Shown: positions 34,455-45,334, counted from the first letter of the stretch. The stretch: DNA of 64,000 nt from Rana temporaria (GCF_905171775.1 NC_053489.1:330990089-331054088); one strand, 5' to 3'. Notes: generated by a model from the sequence alone, not told the origin. Made by a program: numbers and translations.

Positions 34455-37079
34455 TCAGCTTGCCCTCGTTAGTGCCTCTCCTGCTTCTGGATCTTCCTCT
34501 TCAAGGCCAAGGCAACTTGCCTCCGTTAGTACCTCTCTTGTCTCTAAATCCGGACTTGCTTCTGGACTTGCTTCTGGACTTGCTTCTGTGGTTGGCCCTT
34601 TCTTTACCAGCTTTACTCGGGTAGCGTGGATCCAGGTGGGGCTGTTCTCTGTCAGGACTGCTGTTCTGGTCACTGCAACAATGATGGTGGGAGGTCCGTA
34701 GGTGAAGTCTTGCTGTCTTTTCCCTTTTGGATGTAGCTTGACCACTACTTCGTCCCCCTCCCTGAAGGGGTGCGTGTTTTCCTGTGAAGAAAAAGGACAT
34801 TTGCAAGTAACATCTTCCTCGGTGCGGACCAAGGTTTCGATCAGCTTCCTTACATATTCATCTCTTAAGTTATCAAGGTTATCCATGGTCATAAAAGTTT
34901 TCCTAGACCATGGGGTGGGGAAGGGTCTACCGAACAAGATTTCGAAAGGGGAATACCCTAGAGCTTTATTAGGGGTCATTCTTATTTCAGCCATGATGGC
35001 TGGGAGGTATCTTTTCCAATTGGAAAAGGTTCCTCCTGTTGCTTTCCTCACCTTATCTTTAATAGTCCTATTCATTCGTTCCACAATCCCAGAGCTTTGA
35101 GGGTGGTAGGGAATGTGGAATTTCCATTCTACCTGTAATGTCTTGGCCAGTTCTCTACAAATTTTGGATGTGAAGGTGGGGCCTTGGTCTGAGTTTATTT
35201 GTAGAGGTATTCCCCATCTGGGTACTATCTCTCTTGTCAGGATTCCTACCACTGTTTTAGTATCTTCTCTTCTTGTAGGGAATGCTTCTGGCCATCTACT
35301 GAAAACATCTATTATTACACAAACTGGTTGTGTGCCCCCCTTTACTGGGAGATGAGTGAAATCAATTTGTAGATGTGTGAATGGTGTTGTCGGGTAGGGT
35401 AGGTGTTCGTGCTTAACCTTATGTGGGTTGTTGGGGTTGTTTCTTATGCAGGTTATGCATCTCTGTACAAAACTTTTTACCATAGGTTCAACTTTGGTAA
35501 TGTAAAACATTGTTTTAAGTTGTTGTAAAGTGGCTTTCCAACCTATGTGTCCTATTCCGTGAACATGTGCTATGTAGATTGGGGCACTATGTTGTGGGAT
35601 GCATGGTCTCCCCTCTTTGCAAATGAGTCCAGTTTTAGGACTCTTTTGTAACACCGGATAACACCAATCAGCAAGTTCCTCTGGGGTAGCGGAAGCCTGC
35701 AAATCAGTTAGCAGCTGTGTTTCGTCTGGGAGGAGAGGTACCAAGGTTGGCATGGTTAGGAAAGTTGAAATAACTGTCTTAGCTGCTGACTTGGCTGTGA
35801 TATCAGCAAGGGCGTTTCCTTTTGATATGTCATCTGAACCTTGAGTGTGTGCTCTACAATGGATGATGGCTAATTCTGATGGGAGTTTTATGGCATCTAG
35901 CAATTGTTTTATCAATTGGGCATGTGAAATGCGCTTTCCGTCGGCTCCTATATATCCTCTGATGGACCATAGTACTCCATGGTCAAATACAACTCCATGA
36001 GCGTACCTGGAATCAGTATATATAGTCACAGGTTGGTTGGCATATAGGGTGCAAGCTCTTGTTAAGGCTATTAACTCGGCCGCTTGTGCTGACTGGTGGT
36101 TGATTGGTTCCGCCTCGATGACAACATCAGGTAATTTTACTACTGCATAACCCGCATGATAAGTGTTGTCATTTGGGCGGGAGCAAGAACCATCTACAAA
36201 AATTACATCCCCTCTTTCCAGAGGGGCCTTTTGCATGTCTAATCTGGGAGATGTCATGACTTCTATAGATTCTAAACAGCTGTGTTCTTCCGCTATAGTG
36301 TCATCATTGGACTTTAGTCCTAGCAATCCATTTAAGATCATTGCTGGTCCTGCCGTGGTGGAATTGTACTGGACTTTTAGTTGGGGGTTACTCAGCAGTA
36401 TAATCTCATATCCACTCTGTCTCTGGGCGGACATATGTTGTGTGTGTATCCCTTTCAGAATAGATAACACATCATGAGTTGTGTGTAGGGTGGTAGGGTG
36501 ACCCAGTGTGAAAATAGTAGCCATTTCGACAACCATAGCGCAAGTAGCCAGTGCTCGGAGGCACAAAGGAAAACCCTGGACTTGTAGAGGCATGACCTTA
36601 GAAAAAAATGCGACTGGTCGCATCTTCCCACCGTGTTCTTGGCCGAGAACGCCCGCCATGGTTTTACAATTATCTCTTGCATACAAATGGAACATTTGAC
36701 TATAATCAGGGAGGCCAAGACCAGGACTTGTCATCATTGAACATTTCAATGCCCTAAATGCTTCATACATTTCTTCTGACCATTTAACATTGTCGGGTGA
36801 ATCCTTTAGTGTGGCTTGTCTTAAAATGTTATCATAGAAAGAGCAATCACGTATCCATTGTCTGCAATAGCTTATCATCCCAAGGAAAGATAACATGTCT
36901 TTCTTGGTGTGTGGGGTGACCAGGCCCGCGATGGCATCGACCCGTGATTTGCTCAAGCTTCTTACTCCCTTTGAGAAGACAAAGCCCAAGTATTCCACCT
37001 TCTCTAAACACCACTGTAACTTCTGTTTCGACACTTTGTATCCACATTCTAACAACCATAATAATAATGACTTGCTATC
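34455..37079 (-). pseudogene. pol: retroviral pol: RT connection, RNase H and integrase (open downstream of the stop)
   Basis: Open frame of about 870 codons, in the same frame as the RT piece upstream of the TAA at 37080. Numbering from 37055: RT thumb and connection 1-230; RNase H with D288 (FVDGS), E327, D348 (YTDSRYA) and D418 (KGNALAD); integrase zinc motif H499-x3-H503 and C533-x2-C536; integrase core D565, D623 and E659, giving exact D,D35E spacing. The tail contains a short SPEA repeat and acidic residues. All catalytic residues of RNase H and integrase are present. It would be made only as part of the Gag-Pol precursor, which is prevented by the upstream breaks. Confidence 0.9.
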
Positions 37080-37567
37080 TTACTGGCTGGCCTCCGCTGA
37101 CTGGCTGCAGACCATCAGGTCATCAACATATTGCAGCACTACCGAACCTTGGGGGGGGTTCCATGGCCTTAGTGTGGACTGTAGTACAATACTAAAAACC
37201 ACGGGGGAGTCCACATATCCTTGCGGTAATCTTGACCAAGTCATTCGGCGCTTCCCATCAAGGCTAAAAGCAAAAATGGGCCGTGTCTCTTTGTCAACAG
37301 GTATGCTGAAGAAGGCATTCTTCAGATCGATAACCGAAAAATAGGAGGCTTCATGTGGGATGGTTGCCAGAAGCGCGCTAATGTCTGGGACTATTGGCGC
37401 GATGGGAATAACTAAGTTGTTAATAGCCCTTAGGTCCTGCACAAAACGGTACTGGCCATCTGGCTTTTTTACTGGGTTTACTGGTGTGTTGTAAGATGAG
37501 ATACAATACTCCAGTATACCTTTCTCCAGGTATTCTTCTACCTGGGGAGTGATTCCTTCTATTTTTT
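37080..37567 (-). pseudogene. pol: retroviral pol: reverse transcriptase fingers and palm, ends at a premature stop
   Basis: Continuous frame from the edge of the hAT insertion, with EYLEKGILEY, VQDLRAINNLV, FSVIDLKNAFFSIPV (first catalytic Asp), WSRLPQGYVDSP and LQYVDDLMVC (the two catalytic Asp). It stops at TAA 37080-37082 shortly after the active site; the RT thumb follows in the same frame. The motif spelling YVDD is that of gamma- and epsilon-type viruses. RT copies viral RNA in the cytoplasm. Confidence 0.92.
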
Positions 37568-37575
37568 CTGGTGAC

Positions 37576-39010
37576 TAGTGTTGCTCACGAATATTCGCAT
37601 TGCGAATATTCGACTCGAATATAGCATATTCGAGAAATCGCGCTATATTTCGAATTTCGCGGTGAATATTCGCAATTCCGAATATTCGCATTTTTTCAAT
37701 TTGATTTTTAAAACAGATCACATCCTATCGACGTCTAAAAGCATTGCTGGTATGATTAGAGACCCTGGGCCGAGTAGCTAAGCTGAGGCGATCCTTTTAT
37801 GTTGCCAAATTGAAAAAAAAAAATTGCGATTTTTCGCTATTGCGAATGCGAAAATGATTGCGAATTTTCGATAACTGTGGTAGGAGAACTCTGATTGTCT
37901 CTGATGCAAAAGGGGGGGGGCTTTGTGTATGTGTATGTTATGAATATTTGTATGTTTGATATTATTTTTTTTTGTAAGAAGGAAAAAATTGCGCATACCT
38001 TAAAAAAGGGGAGAATACAGCAGCAACTCAAAAATGTTATACAACATAAATTAATACAAGACAGAAAATGGAGTCGCTCTACAAGAATAAAAAATATGTC
38101 TAGTGACAAGACATGTGGGCAAATTATAAAATAAGCAAGCGCAAATAACTTGTGAAATACACAGTGAAACAAATATATAAAGAAATATAGTCCCAATAAT
38201 AGAAAAATAATCTTTCATAAAAATGTCTTTGATATGTGAAGTGAAAAAAGTCCAAAGCATGCAGCATGAACGTGTTCAATCTTTAAGGTGTTTGATTGAC
38301 AAATGGCTGTGACAGATGGATAGAGTAAAGAATCACCACCAATGCAAAACACTTTTTATTTTGTATTGTAAAATATCACGAATATTCTGAGCCAATCAGA
38401 GTGCTCCTTCCGCATTTGCCGAATATTCGCAATTATTTTGTATTGTAAAATATCAAGAATATTCTGAGCCAATCAGAGTGCTCCTTCCGCATTTGCCGAA
38501 TATTCGCAATTATTTTGTATTGTAAAATATCAAGAATATTCTGAGCCAATCAGAGTGCTCCTTCCGCATTTGCCGAATATTCGCAATTATTTTGTATTGT
38601 AAAATATCACGAATATTCTGAGCCAATCAGAGTGCTCCTACAGCATTTGTCGAAATTGCGCAATAAATATCGCATTCGCATGTTGCGATATTTCGATAAA
38701 ATATCACGAATATTCTGAGCCAATCAGAGCGCTCCTCCAGCATTTCTCGAAATTGCGCAATAAATATCGCATTCGCATGCTGCGATATTTCGATAAAATA
38801 TCACGAATATTCTGAGCCAATCAGAGTGCTCCTACCGCAGTTATCAAAAAAATCGCAATTATTTTCGCATTCGCAATAGCGAAAAATCGCAATCATTTAA
38901 TTTCGATAAAATATCACGAATATTCGAATTTAGCGAATATATCTCGAATATTCGAATATATATTCGAGATATATCGCGAAATCGAATATGGCATATTCTG
39001 CTCAACACTA
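37576..39010. mobile_element. hAT-type non-autonomous element inserted in pol
   Basis: A 1,435-bp element with inverted ends TAGTGTTGCTCA and TGCTCAACACTA-type, flanked by an exact 8-bp TSD CTGGTGAC (37568-37575, 39011-39018). It is very rich in GAATATTCG-like self-complementary words at both ends and contains a tandem array at 38380-38850. The short frames inside are not convincing genes. Being inside the provirus, it inserted later, or the provirus was formed from an already interrupted template. Confidence 0.9.
38345..38850. repeat. tandem repeat with 77- and 97-bp units
   Basis: CTGAGCCAATCAGA recurs at 38387, 38464, 38541, 38618, 38715 and 38812: spacings 77, 77, 77, 97, 97. The longer units have an extra palindromic block (CGCAATAAATATCGCATTCG region). 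The units carry CCAATCA, a CCAAT-box-like word. Confidence 0.93.
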
Positions 39011-39591
39011 CTGGTGACAAAGGATACTGTTTTTGGTAAACTGGCATGGCTTGGGGTTTGAGGGTTGCTTTATACAGGGTACAATCTATTAAACCCGTGT
39101 CATGATTCCCTTCTGCCCAGATTTCGTTTGGTAGGTCTAGTGGTAGACTTACACAAATAAAATCTTCGTTTCTCTGAGTCACCTTCAGATTTGGTTCCAC
39201 CGAAAAACAGGGCGAATCTACAATTAGCCCCCCCCTCCTTATCCACTGCGATACTCAAACTTAGTTTTTCAAAGAGATCTCTACCAAGCAGATTTACTGG
39301 GCACCCGGGTATTATACTAAAAGCATGGAAGCAGATGAATTTGCCTGTACCATCGGTAACCTTCAAGCGATTAGTCTTGAAAGTGGGAGTCGATACCCCG
39401 TTTATTCCCATAGAAGGCGTTGACCTTTCCCTTGGACCAGAATAATTACTTGGTGACATCACACTAGTAGTCGCCCCGCTATCGACGATGAACGCAAGTT
39501 TTCTTTGGTTTACCGTTAAGTCTACGAGGGGCAGTTCCTTCCAAGTTTCTGTGATTTGTGGGAAAGTCGGGATATCAGCCTCCGGGCACCA
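39011..39591 (-). pseudogene. pro: retroviral protease and start of RT, in frame with gag after UGA
   Basis: Reading straight on from the gag UGA the frame is open to 39100: the protease active site FIVDSGATTSVM lies about 40 codons in, followed by NLLGRDLFEKLSL, the protease C-terminal motif. Within the linker the frame changes at the run of eight C (39228-39235). The RT start is found in another frame (38859-39200: KVTQRNEDFICVSLPLDLPN and QKQYPLSP) until the hAT insertion. Protease would cleave the Gag and Gag-Pol precursors in the budding particle. Confidence 0.88.
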
Positions 39592-41478
39592 TCAGCGTTG
39601 TTGCTGTTGGTTTGACCAGTTTATAGGGAATTTATTCCCTGTCGAGGTCGCTTGTGGTTGTTGTTCAGTGGACATGCTGTTGTTTTGGGGTTGGTAGTTT
39701 TTCCGGGGTCTAGGGCAGTCCCTGGCCCAATGATTAGGGTCTCCGCAATTGTAGCAGGTAAGCTGGGGGTACCGAGGCTGTTGTGGATCTCTTTGGTTCC
39801 TACCTCTCCCATATTCATTTCGGTTTTGACTAGGGTAACCTCTACCTCGACCCCTGCTCATTCCCCTCCCATACTGTGGGGCATCAATCTTGTCAGTAAA
39901 ATGGTGGGTACTGATAGTTGTTTTTTTTATCTCAAAACATCCAGCAGCTTCCTTTTCAAAAAGATGCTTCTGGAAGTCTGGCACCGTATCGGATGGCCAA
40001 GAGGAAACCATTTGTTTGATGGGGGTGACGAGGTGAGGCAGAGTATTAATCAGAAAAGTGGAAATGAATAATTGATCATTATCCTGTATCTTTAAACCGG
40101 CCTCTTGAACCCAACAGTCATGGAATCTCTTCCAATATTCGGGGATGGGTTCATCTTTCTTTTGTTTGCATGCTAACGCGGTGGATAGGGATGATTTTTG
40201 TTTAAAAACTCTCTTCATTTCATTTTCCAATTCCTCCCACATTTTGGCCACTCCAACTTCCGTGTTTAATGCATACTGTCCGGCTGAAGGATTGGATGGG
40301 GGAGGGGGTTGTTGTGGTGGGTCTACTACTGCCTCCTGTTTTATCTGTATTGTACTAATGGAGGTTACCTTTGTCCAATCCCATTCTGACCTAGGACCAA
40401 TGATTCCATCTATTATCAGACGCATGTCTTCCTGTGTATAATTCCTACCCTTACAAGCCTTTTTTAAATAATTCAATGTTCCCAATGGGGCCGCTGTGGG
40501 TTTGGGACAGTTCTTTACTATTCTATCGATGTCTTCCAACTCTATGGGCTTCTTTACCAGATAATTCCCCATTGTCATAAAAGGAAAATGCTTATTGTCT
40601 CCTTTGGCAATGGTTGGGGGCCCAGGGGGGTTCGGGTTGGGGTCGGATGGATTATAGATTCTCCCAGTCCTAGTATGGAGTGGGGAAATTATTTCACCCT
40701 CCAAACTGCCGATAGGTTCCGGCATTTCCCGAATGGTCGGAGGATGGGGGGAGGTTGGGGATATCCGAACTGCGATACCGGGGGAACGGGGCATTCGGAT
40801 TGTTGACCTAACCGGGCTATAAGTAGTGACACGTGGTATACCATGTCTCTGTGGAGTAGGGGTAGATGACCCCTGAGCGGGTTGGTCGGGTGCTGTAGGT
40901 CTTATGTGATATGCTCCTTGTGGGTCATTGACTGGTTCTATTTCGGGCAGTGCGGAAACTATGGCCAGTGACTCAATCTCACGTTCATCCAATATCGGGT
41001 AAATATGACTGTAGGGCGGGGGTGTAGTGTAAAATTGTTTAGTGTTATTTTGTTGAATATGGCTTGGTTTGGACAAAGTGTTCATCCGCTCCAAGTCATG
41101 ACACTTCTTTGGGTCTAGAACTTTAACTAATTTCTTTTTGCCCTTCTGTTGAACTTCTTTCCAGTAAGGGGCATATTGTAACCAACTCAACCCTCCTTGC
41201 TCCATATATTCCTGGTCCCACCCTGGGTCGGGACCATAATATGGCCACACTGTTTTGTCTAAAAGACATAATCCTTTCACCATATCCATGTGGAAGGGGT
41301 CATTGGCGCCCTCCCGTGGAAAAGGGTTGGAACTATGCATGGCTTCGGTCCACCCCGCTATATTATCCACCCATGGGTTGATTAGGAAATAATCAGTCCC
41401 GCTAACCCTTGCTTCATATTCTTTACATGTTTCTCCAAGTTCTGGTACAGGGGGTGGTTTACTACCTCCGCGGCCCAT
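39592..41478 (-). CDS. gag: retroviral Gag polyprotein, intact
   Basis: 628 residues from the ATG at 41478, chosen because it is the first ATG of the frame, has a strong ACCATGG context and gives MGRGGSK, a myristoylation signal for membrane targeting. A PPPY late-domain motif (residues 153-156) could recruit NEDD4-type ligases for budding. A proline-rich region, then a capsid region with a PEYWKRFHDCW major-homology-like segment follow. An Arg/Gly-rich stretch precedes one C-x2-C-x4-H-x4-C zinc knuckle (575-588) for RNA packaging. The frame ends at UGA 39592-39594 and continues in phase into protease, so Gag-Pol would be made by stop-codon readthrough. No internal break was seen. Confidence 0.93.
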   Translation of the reverse strand: MGRGGSKPPPVPELGETCKEYEARVSGTDYFLINPWVDNIAGWTEAMHSSNPFPREGANDPFHMDMVKGLCLLDKTVWPYYGPDPGWDQEYMEQGGLSWLQYAPYWKEVQQKGKKKLVKVLDPKKCHDLERMNTLSKPSHIQQNNTKQFYTTPPPYSHIYPILDEREIESLAIVSALPEIEPVNDPQGAYHIRPTAPDQPAQGSSTPTPQRHGIPRVTTYSPVRSTIRMPRSPGIAVRISPTSPHPPTIREMPEPIGSLEGEIISPLHTRTGRIYNPSDPNPNPPGPPTIAKGDNKHFPFMTMGNYLVKKPIELEDIDRIVKNCPKPTAAPLGTLNYLKKACKGRNYTQEDMRLIIDGIIGPRSEWDWTKVTSISTIQIKQEAVVDPPQQPPPPSNPSAGQYALNTEVGVAKMWEELENEMKRVFKQKSSLSTALACKQKKDEPIPEYWKRFHDCWVQEAGLKIQDNDQLFISTFLINTLPHLVTPIKQMVSSWPSDTVPDFQKHLFEKEAAGCFEIKKTTISTHHFTDKIDAPQYGRGMSRGRGRGYPSQNRNEYGRGRNQRDPQQPRYPQLTCYNCGDPNHWARDCPRPRKNYQPQNNSMSTEQQPQATSTGNKFPINWSNQQQQR

Positions 41479-41732
41479 GGTTGTAAACAACGGCGGTCCT
41501 CGGAGGGGTAAGTCCACCTTAATCGGTGACCAACGCTACCGGGTACGCAATTAAAATCGTCGTGCCAGACGACTTGGGAGCACGATCCTATTCTTCCTAG
41601 TACCGATGGTGCTAATACTTCGTTGGGGGAGTTAATTATTGCCCGAACGACAGAATGCAATAATATCCCGTCGGTATTTGATATTATATAGGTAACCCGT
41701 GGTTCTCCCTTGTTACACCAGTGACAGCTCAT
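41382..41732 (-). CDS. small ORF before gag (116 codons), unknown
   Basis: True ATG at 41732, overlapping the stop of the preceding ORF as ATGA, and running 97 bp into gag in another frame. It begins MSCHWCNKG (two Cys and a His) and has no recognised domain. It may be an accessory protein in the position where epsilon-type retroviruses carry an extra gene, or chance. It is not in frame with gag, so it is not a glyco-Gag leader. Confidence 0.35.
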   Translation of the reverse strand: MSCHWCNKGEPRVTYIISNTDGILLHSVVRAIINSPNEVLAPSVLGRIGSCSQVVWHDDFNCVPGSVGHRLRWTYPSEDRRCLQPWAAEVVNHPLYQNLEKHVKNMKQGLAGLIIS

Positions 41733-42148
41733 TTGTTGCAGAACGCAGATGGTTGGAGCTGGTAGATGTTTTTTATTTGTTTGTAGGTTATACCGATCAA
41801 ATCACGGTCTATTTCCCCGTGGAAATTGATATTATAATATATAGTCCTATACTTGGGGTTGGTGGAATTAAACTGGGTCCCCAGGAACCTTCTCCTTTTA
41901 GGTGGGAGTATGGAAACTAATTTAGCAAAATCTAAATTGCAGTGTGTTATATCGAAACCCAAACAGTGAGTACAAAGGGGACACGTCATATATCTTACTG
42001 TAGTTTCTATGTGTAAAGGTACGGAACGTTCACAGTGCTCGACTGCCACACGAATCGCTCCGCGTGCGTCTTCCCAAAACGTGAACTGGTCACCGTTGTA
42101 TTTCAGCCGTGCTGACAATACGGAGCGGTTCGAATGCAGTGTGACCAC
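41729..42148 (-). CDS. open frame in the proviral leader (139 codons, no upstream ATG)
   Basis: The open frame begins at GTG 42148; the first in-frame ATG is about 53 codons further in, giving an 86-residue product that starts MTCPLCTHC, with further Cys/His residues (DITHC) and a basic PPKRRR stretch. The CxxCxxC pattern could bind zinc. It lies between the primer site and gag. No known family is recognised. Confidence 0.35.
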   Translation of the reverse strand: MVTLHSNRSVLSARLKYNGDQFTFWEDARGAIRVAVEHCERSVPLHIETTVRYMTCPLCTHCLGFDITHCNLDFAKLVSILPPKRRRFLGTQFNSTNPKYRTIYYNINFHGEIDRDLIGITYKQIKNIYQLQPSAFCNK

Positions 42149-42502
42149 TCTGGCATTCTCATCAGATCAAGGACATTTAGTAAATGACTCGAGTTTGTCC
42201 ACTTACCAACCAAACTCGTTGAGTCATACAAACAAATTATCTTATACTTCTATGCGACAGACAAGAAAAGCATAAAGATTTTTTCAGACACAAAACGAGC
42301 GAATTTTCTAACTCTTCTAAGCCTCCCCGAGACTTGATATCTCTATTATGTGTGGATAGTATTCCCGGAATACCTCAACACCTTTTGGTTCTATTGGATC
42401 TGAGTTTAATCAGCGCCCCCGTCACCTCACTACAATCGGTTACATAGAAAAAAAGATTTCTACTTACCGAGTGAGTAGGTGTTCGTGGAGGATGATTCTC
42501 AG

Positions 42503-42520
42503 ATCCCGGACGAGCCCCCA
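42503..42520 (-). promoter_or_regulatory. primer binding site, tRNA-Pro type
   Basis: Eighteen bases beginning TGGGGGCTCG on the minus strand, four bases downstream of the 5' LTR end. They match the proline-tRNA primer site used by murine-leukaemia-type gammaretroviruses. It sets the start of minus-strand DNA synthesis. Confidence 0.92.
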
Positions 42521-42524
42521 CTGC

Positions 42525-43032
42525 TGTTGGTGGCTGAGACCCCTGGTCTCCTTGATAGTCCCTGACTACCTGGTGGTACGCTCGTGTTGTGCCTGCAGGC
42601 CTGGGAGATTGGTTTCGTTTTAGAGAAGTAACACAGACGGAGACATATAAAGTGTGAAACCAAGCTCTGTTTATTTTTGGCTCGTTTGCTGGTTATATAG
42701 GGGGGAAATGGGGGCGTACATCATGGCTTTCAAAATACATATAACAATTCTTATAGGTTAAATGTTTTGGAGAAAAACAATCGTCATTTAGGGGATTTTT
42801 AGATTTTTAAGCGAGTAAGCATATCACCGAATATAGACATAGAAACTCAAGACAAAAAGCAGCTGACTGTCTGAGTTTCTACGTGACCCTTGATTGCATC
42901 AGAAATAGAACAACTCAGCAAAAACACGTATACACTTATATTGCTTATGTGGCTAAAATATGTCTGTATAAAATGGAGTATATGCATACAAAATGGAGTA
43001 CAAGCTGGATTGAGCTTCTGTCATCCCCCACA
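42525..43032 (-). repeat. provirus 5' LTR (promoter)
   Basis: 508 bp, the same ends as the 3' LTR. On the minus strand, TATATAA (about 42699-42693) is followed by AATAAA (42675-42670), marking U3/R and the polyadenylation signal. It would drive the proviral transcript towards lower coordinates. Confidence 0.95.
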
Positions 43033-43037
43033 GTCCA

Positions 43038-43788
43038 GGAGAAACAATATCAATTTTAGGGTTATTCCCAAGGCAATTTCTCCTCCTGAGACTATTCATT
43101 ATCTCCCACAACTGCTTAAAACCTTACTTCCACTGTAAAGTTCCCACAATTTGGTCATAGATAGAGCCCACAGAGATATTCTAGCAATAATTTATTTCTT
43201 TCACCAAGAGAAAAAGCTATGGTGGCAGCTTGCAAAGCAGGTAAACTGCTTGACCCCTTCTCTCATATCTCAATTTACGCCGATCTCTCAGCGGCAATGC
43301 TTGCACGGTGGAAATAATTTTCCTCCATCACAGAGGCACTAAGAAACAAAAAGATGATCTACAAATGGCTCTTTGCAGCCACACCTCAAATTACTCACCA
43401 AGGTCACATCAAAGCTATCAAAGCACACATTGTCAATTTACCTATGGCATGATTTTTCCCTTACAGTATTCACCATGGCTGGGCTTATTATTTTTTATGT
43501 ACCCTCACATGCTAGTATCCCATCTCAGTTGATAGCTAATAGACCTTATGTCTGATTACTACTGTTTGATTGTTTCTATTACTTGTTGTCACACTTTTGT
43601 ATTCGTAATCCTCAAGTTTTTTTTTTCCGTGACTGTTCTTAGTAGCTATTATTGGTACTCACTTATACGAATCAGCTGTGGCTTATCCAATTAAAAATAT
43701 ACATAGCTTCAGGATGTATCCAATCTGACCATTCTTTACTAGTGCTTGTATTCTTCCATTTCTGGCATTGAAAATCATCTCTTTGGGG
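43038..43788 (+). pseudogene. L1-like remnant, continuation after the provirus
   Basis: Resumes the ORF1 reading interrupted at 32038: RRNNINFRVIPKAISPPETI, then PQLLKTLLPL, and in shifted frames the ORF1 C-terminal region (IDRAHR, DILAIIYFF, SLISQFTPISQR). Near 43730 a fragment reading SDHSLLVL looks like the end of an L1 endonuclease domain, so a large internal part of the element is deleted. Confidence 0.6.
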
Positions 43789-43937
43789 GGGGGGGCGTGG
43801 CTAGCCAACACTGTGGATGGCTGCCTGAGAGAGGCGTTCTGGAGCCCTGACAGAGACATCTCCCAGAGATTTTGCAGAAATGGTAGGGAGACTGTAACCC
43901 GAAAAAAAATGTACAGCTTACTTTCACTGGCCTGAAG

Positions 43938-44850
43938 GTGGAGGAAGTCAAGATGGTGCCGGCAGCACGGCCCTTACCTCCACACCACGCAGCAACCGTT
44001 ACTCTGATCTTCCTGATGCCGATGGAGGTACTGGGAGATCTCCACTCAAGCCCAGCTAAAGCAAGAATGAGACTGGACCCATCAACCACAGACACAGGTG
44101 TAAGTCACATACTACCCCCTGCCATAGAACAAGCAGAGCTCTAATCCCTCATTGCCAGTTTCCCCACCACTAATCAGCCTGTACTGGACACCCAGCTTAA
44201 AGAGATGCTTCTCACACTACACTGCTCTCTGCATGCAGTTTTTACTAACATCACTTATGAATTTTCAAAATAATTGTCCATGATGGGAGAAAGGGTTAAT
44301 CAAGTAGAACATGTAGTTACTGATATTACTACAACAGTCAATGACATAATTGATGCTAATGAGGAAAGTGAGGAAGAAAGACACTGGATACATGCAAAAA
44401 TCACAGATCTTGAGGATCGCTTGAGGCGCAACAGTGTGAAATTAAGGGGGTGTACCAGAAACTGTGCCTGCCCAAGACCTCATGCAATACGCAACAGAGC
44501 TCTTTAACTTACTGGTGCCAGAATTAACCCCCCTAGAGCTCAAGAAAGATTGTATACACTGTATACCCAAACCCTCATTCCTACCCAATAAATCTCCCGG
44601 GAACGTGCTCATGAGGATGCACTTTTTCTCTACCAAAGGGCAAGTACTGCAGAAGCCACGTATCTTAAGGAAACTCCCTGATCCCTACTCGAATATACAA
44701 ATCTACGCTGACTTATCCAAATACACCCTGGATCTACGCAGACATCTTAATACGATTACCAAATCATTCTGTAACAACAACATACCATATAAATGGAAAC
44801 ACCCCACCAAAATAAGTGTGGAGCGCAATGGAACCACATATACTATTTAA
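43938..44850 (+). pseudogene. L1 no. 3 ORF1, broken
   Basis: Coiled-coil end and RRM start at 44274-44507 (HAKITDLEDRLRRNSVKLRG). The C-terminal part is open from 44464 to 44850 with YADLSKYTLDLRRHLN and WKHPTKISVERNG. The frame changes near 44455. RNA-binding chaperone in origin. Confidence 0.75.
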
Positions 44851-45334
44851 TCTATAGAACACAGCCTCTCTCTGCTTGGAGAATGGGGCATCATACCCAC
44901 CAAATTCCCCCAACATGGAGCTCATAACATGCCTGACAAAATCTCCTCACCCTGGTCCAAGTCTCAATCTGGGAGCTGCACTAGAAACCGCTGACACCCA
45001 ACAAGAGGTCAGTGCTTTCACACTCATCCACTTAATGTCTCTTTGGTGGCACCTAAGCCATCATGCTGGTTCCAATTGAAATGTTTCCCCCACTCTATGT
45101 AAAGCAACCTAATCGATTTTGCAAAAGGTTGCACAGTTATGCAAGATATGTTTTTGATCCATGTTGACACCCTTTTTGTTTTACCCCCATGCATGAGACT
45201 CTCAGGAACCCCCCCCCCCCCCAAGAGACCACAATGAAGAACCACTTACCAACCGAATCAGAAACCAACCTGAAACCCACCTCTACCAAAAGACCTCCAC
45301 TGAAGAAACAACTGCCACTCACCCAAACAGAACT

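Larger units (their letters stand above)
32039..43032 (-). mobile_element. endogenous retrovirus (gamma/epsilon-type), recent, full length
   Basis: An 11-kb provirus on the minus strand with two 508-bp LTRs, a 5-bp TSD GTCCA (32034-32038, 43033-43037), a proline-tRNA primer site, a leader with small ORFs, gag, pro-pol and env. The LTRs differ at only two positions by eye. About 1.4 kb is a later hAT-type insertion in pol. Coding breaks are a frame change in the protease-RT linker (run of eight C at 39228-39235), the insertion at 37576-39010, and an in-frame TAA in RT at 37080-37082; gag and env are open. The gag-stop-pol arrangement in one frame, single zinc knuckle and env CxxC motif are gammaretrovirus-like. 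ORFs before gag recall epsilon-type viruses. Confidence 0.95.

Noticed and set aside
37578..37781. Small gene in the hAT-type insertion
   Set aside because: It reads the palindromic GAATATTCG words; low complexity, and not transposase-like.
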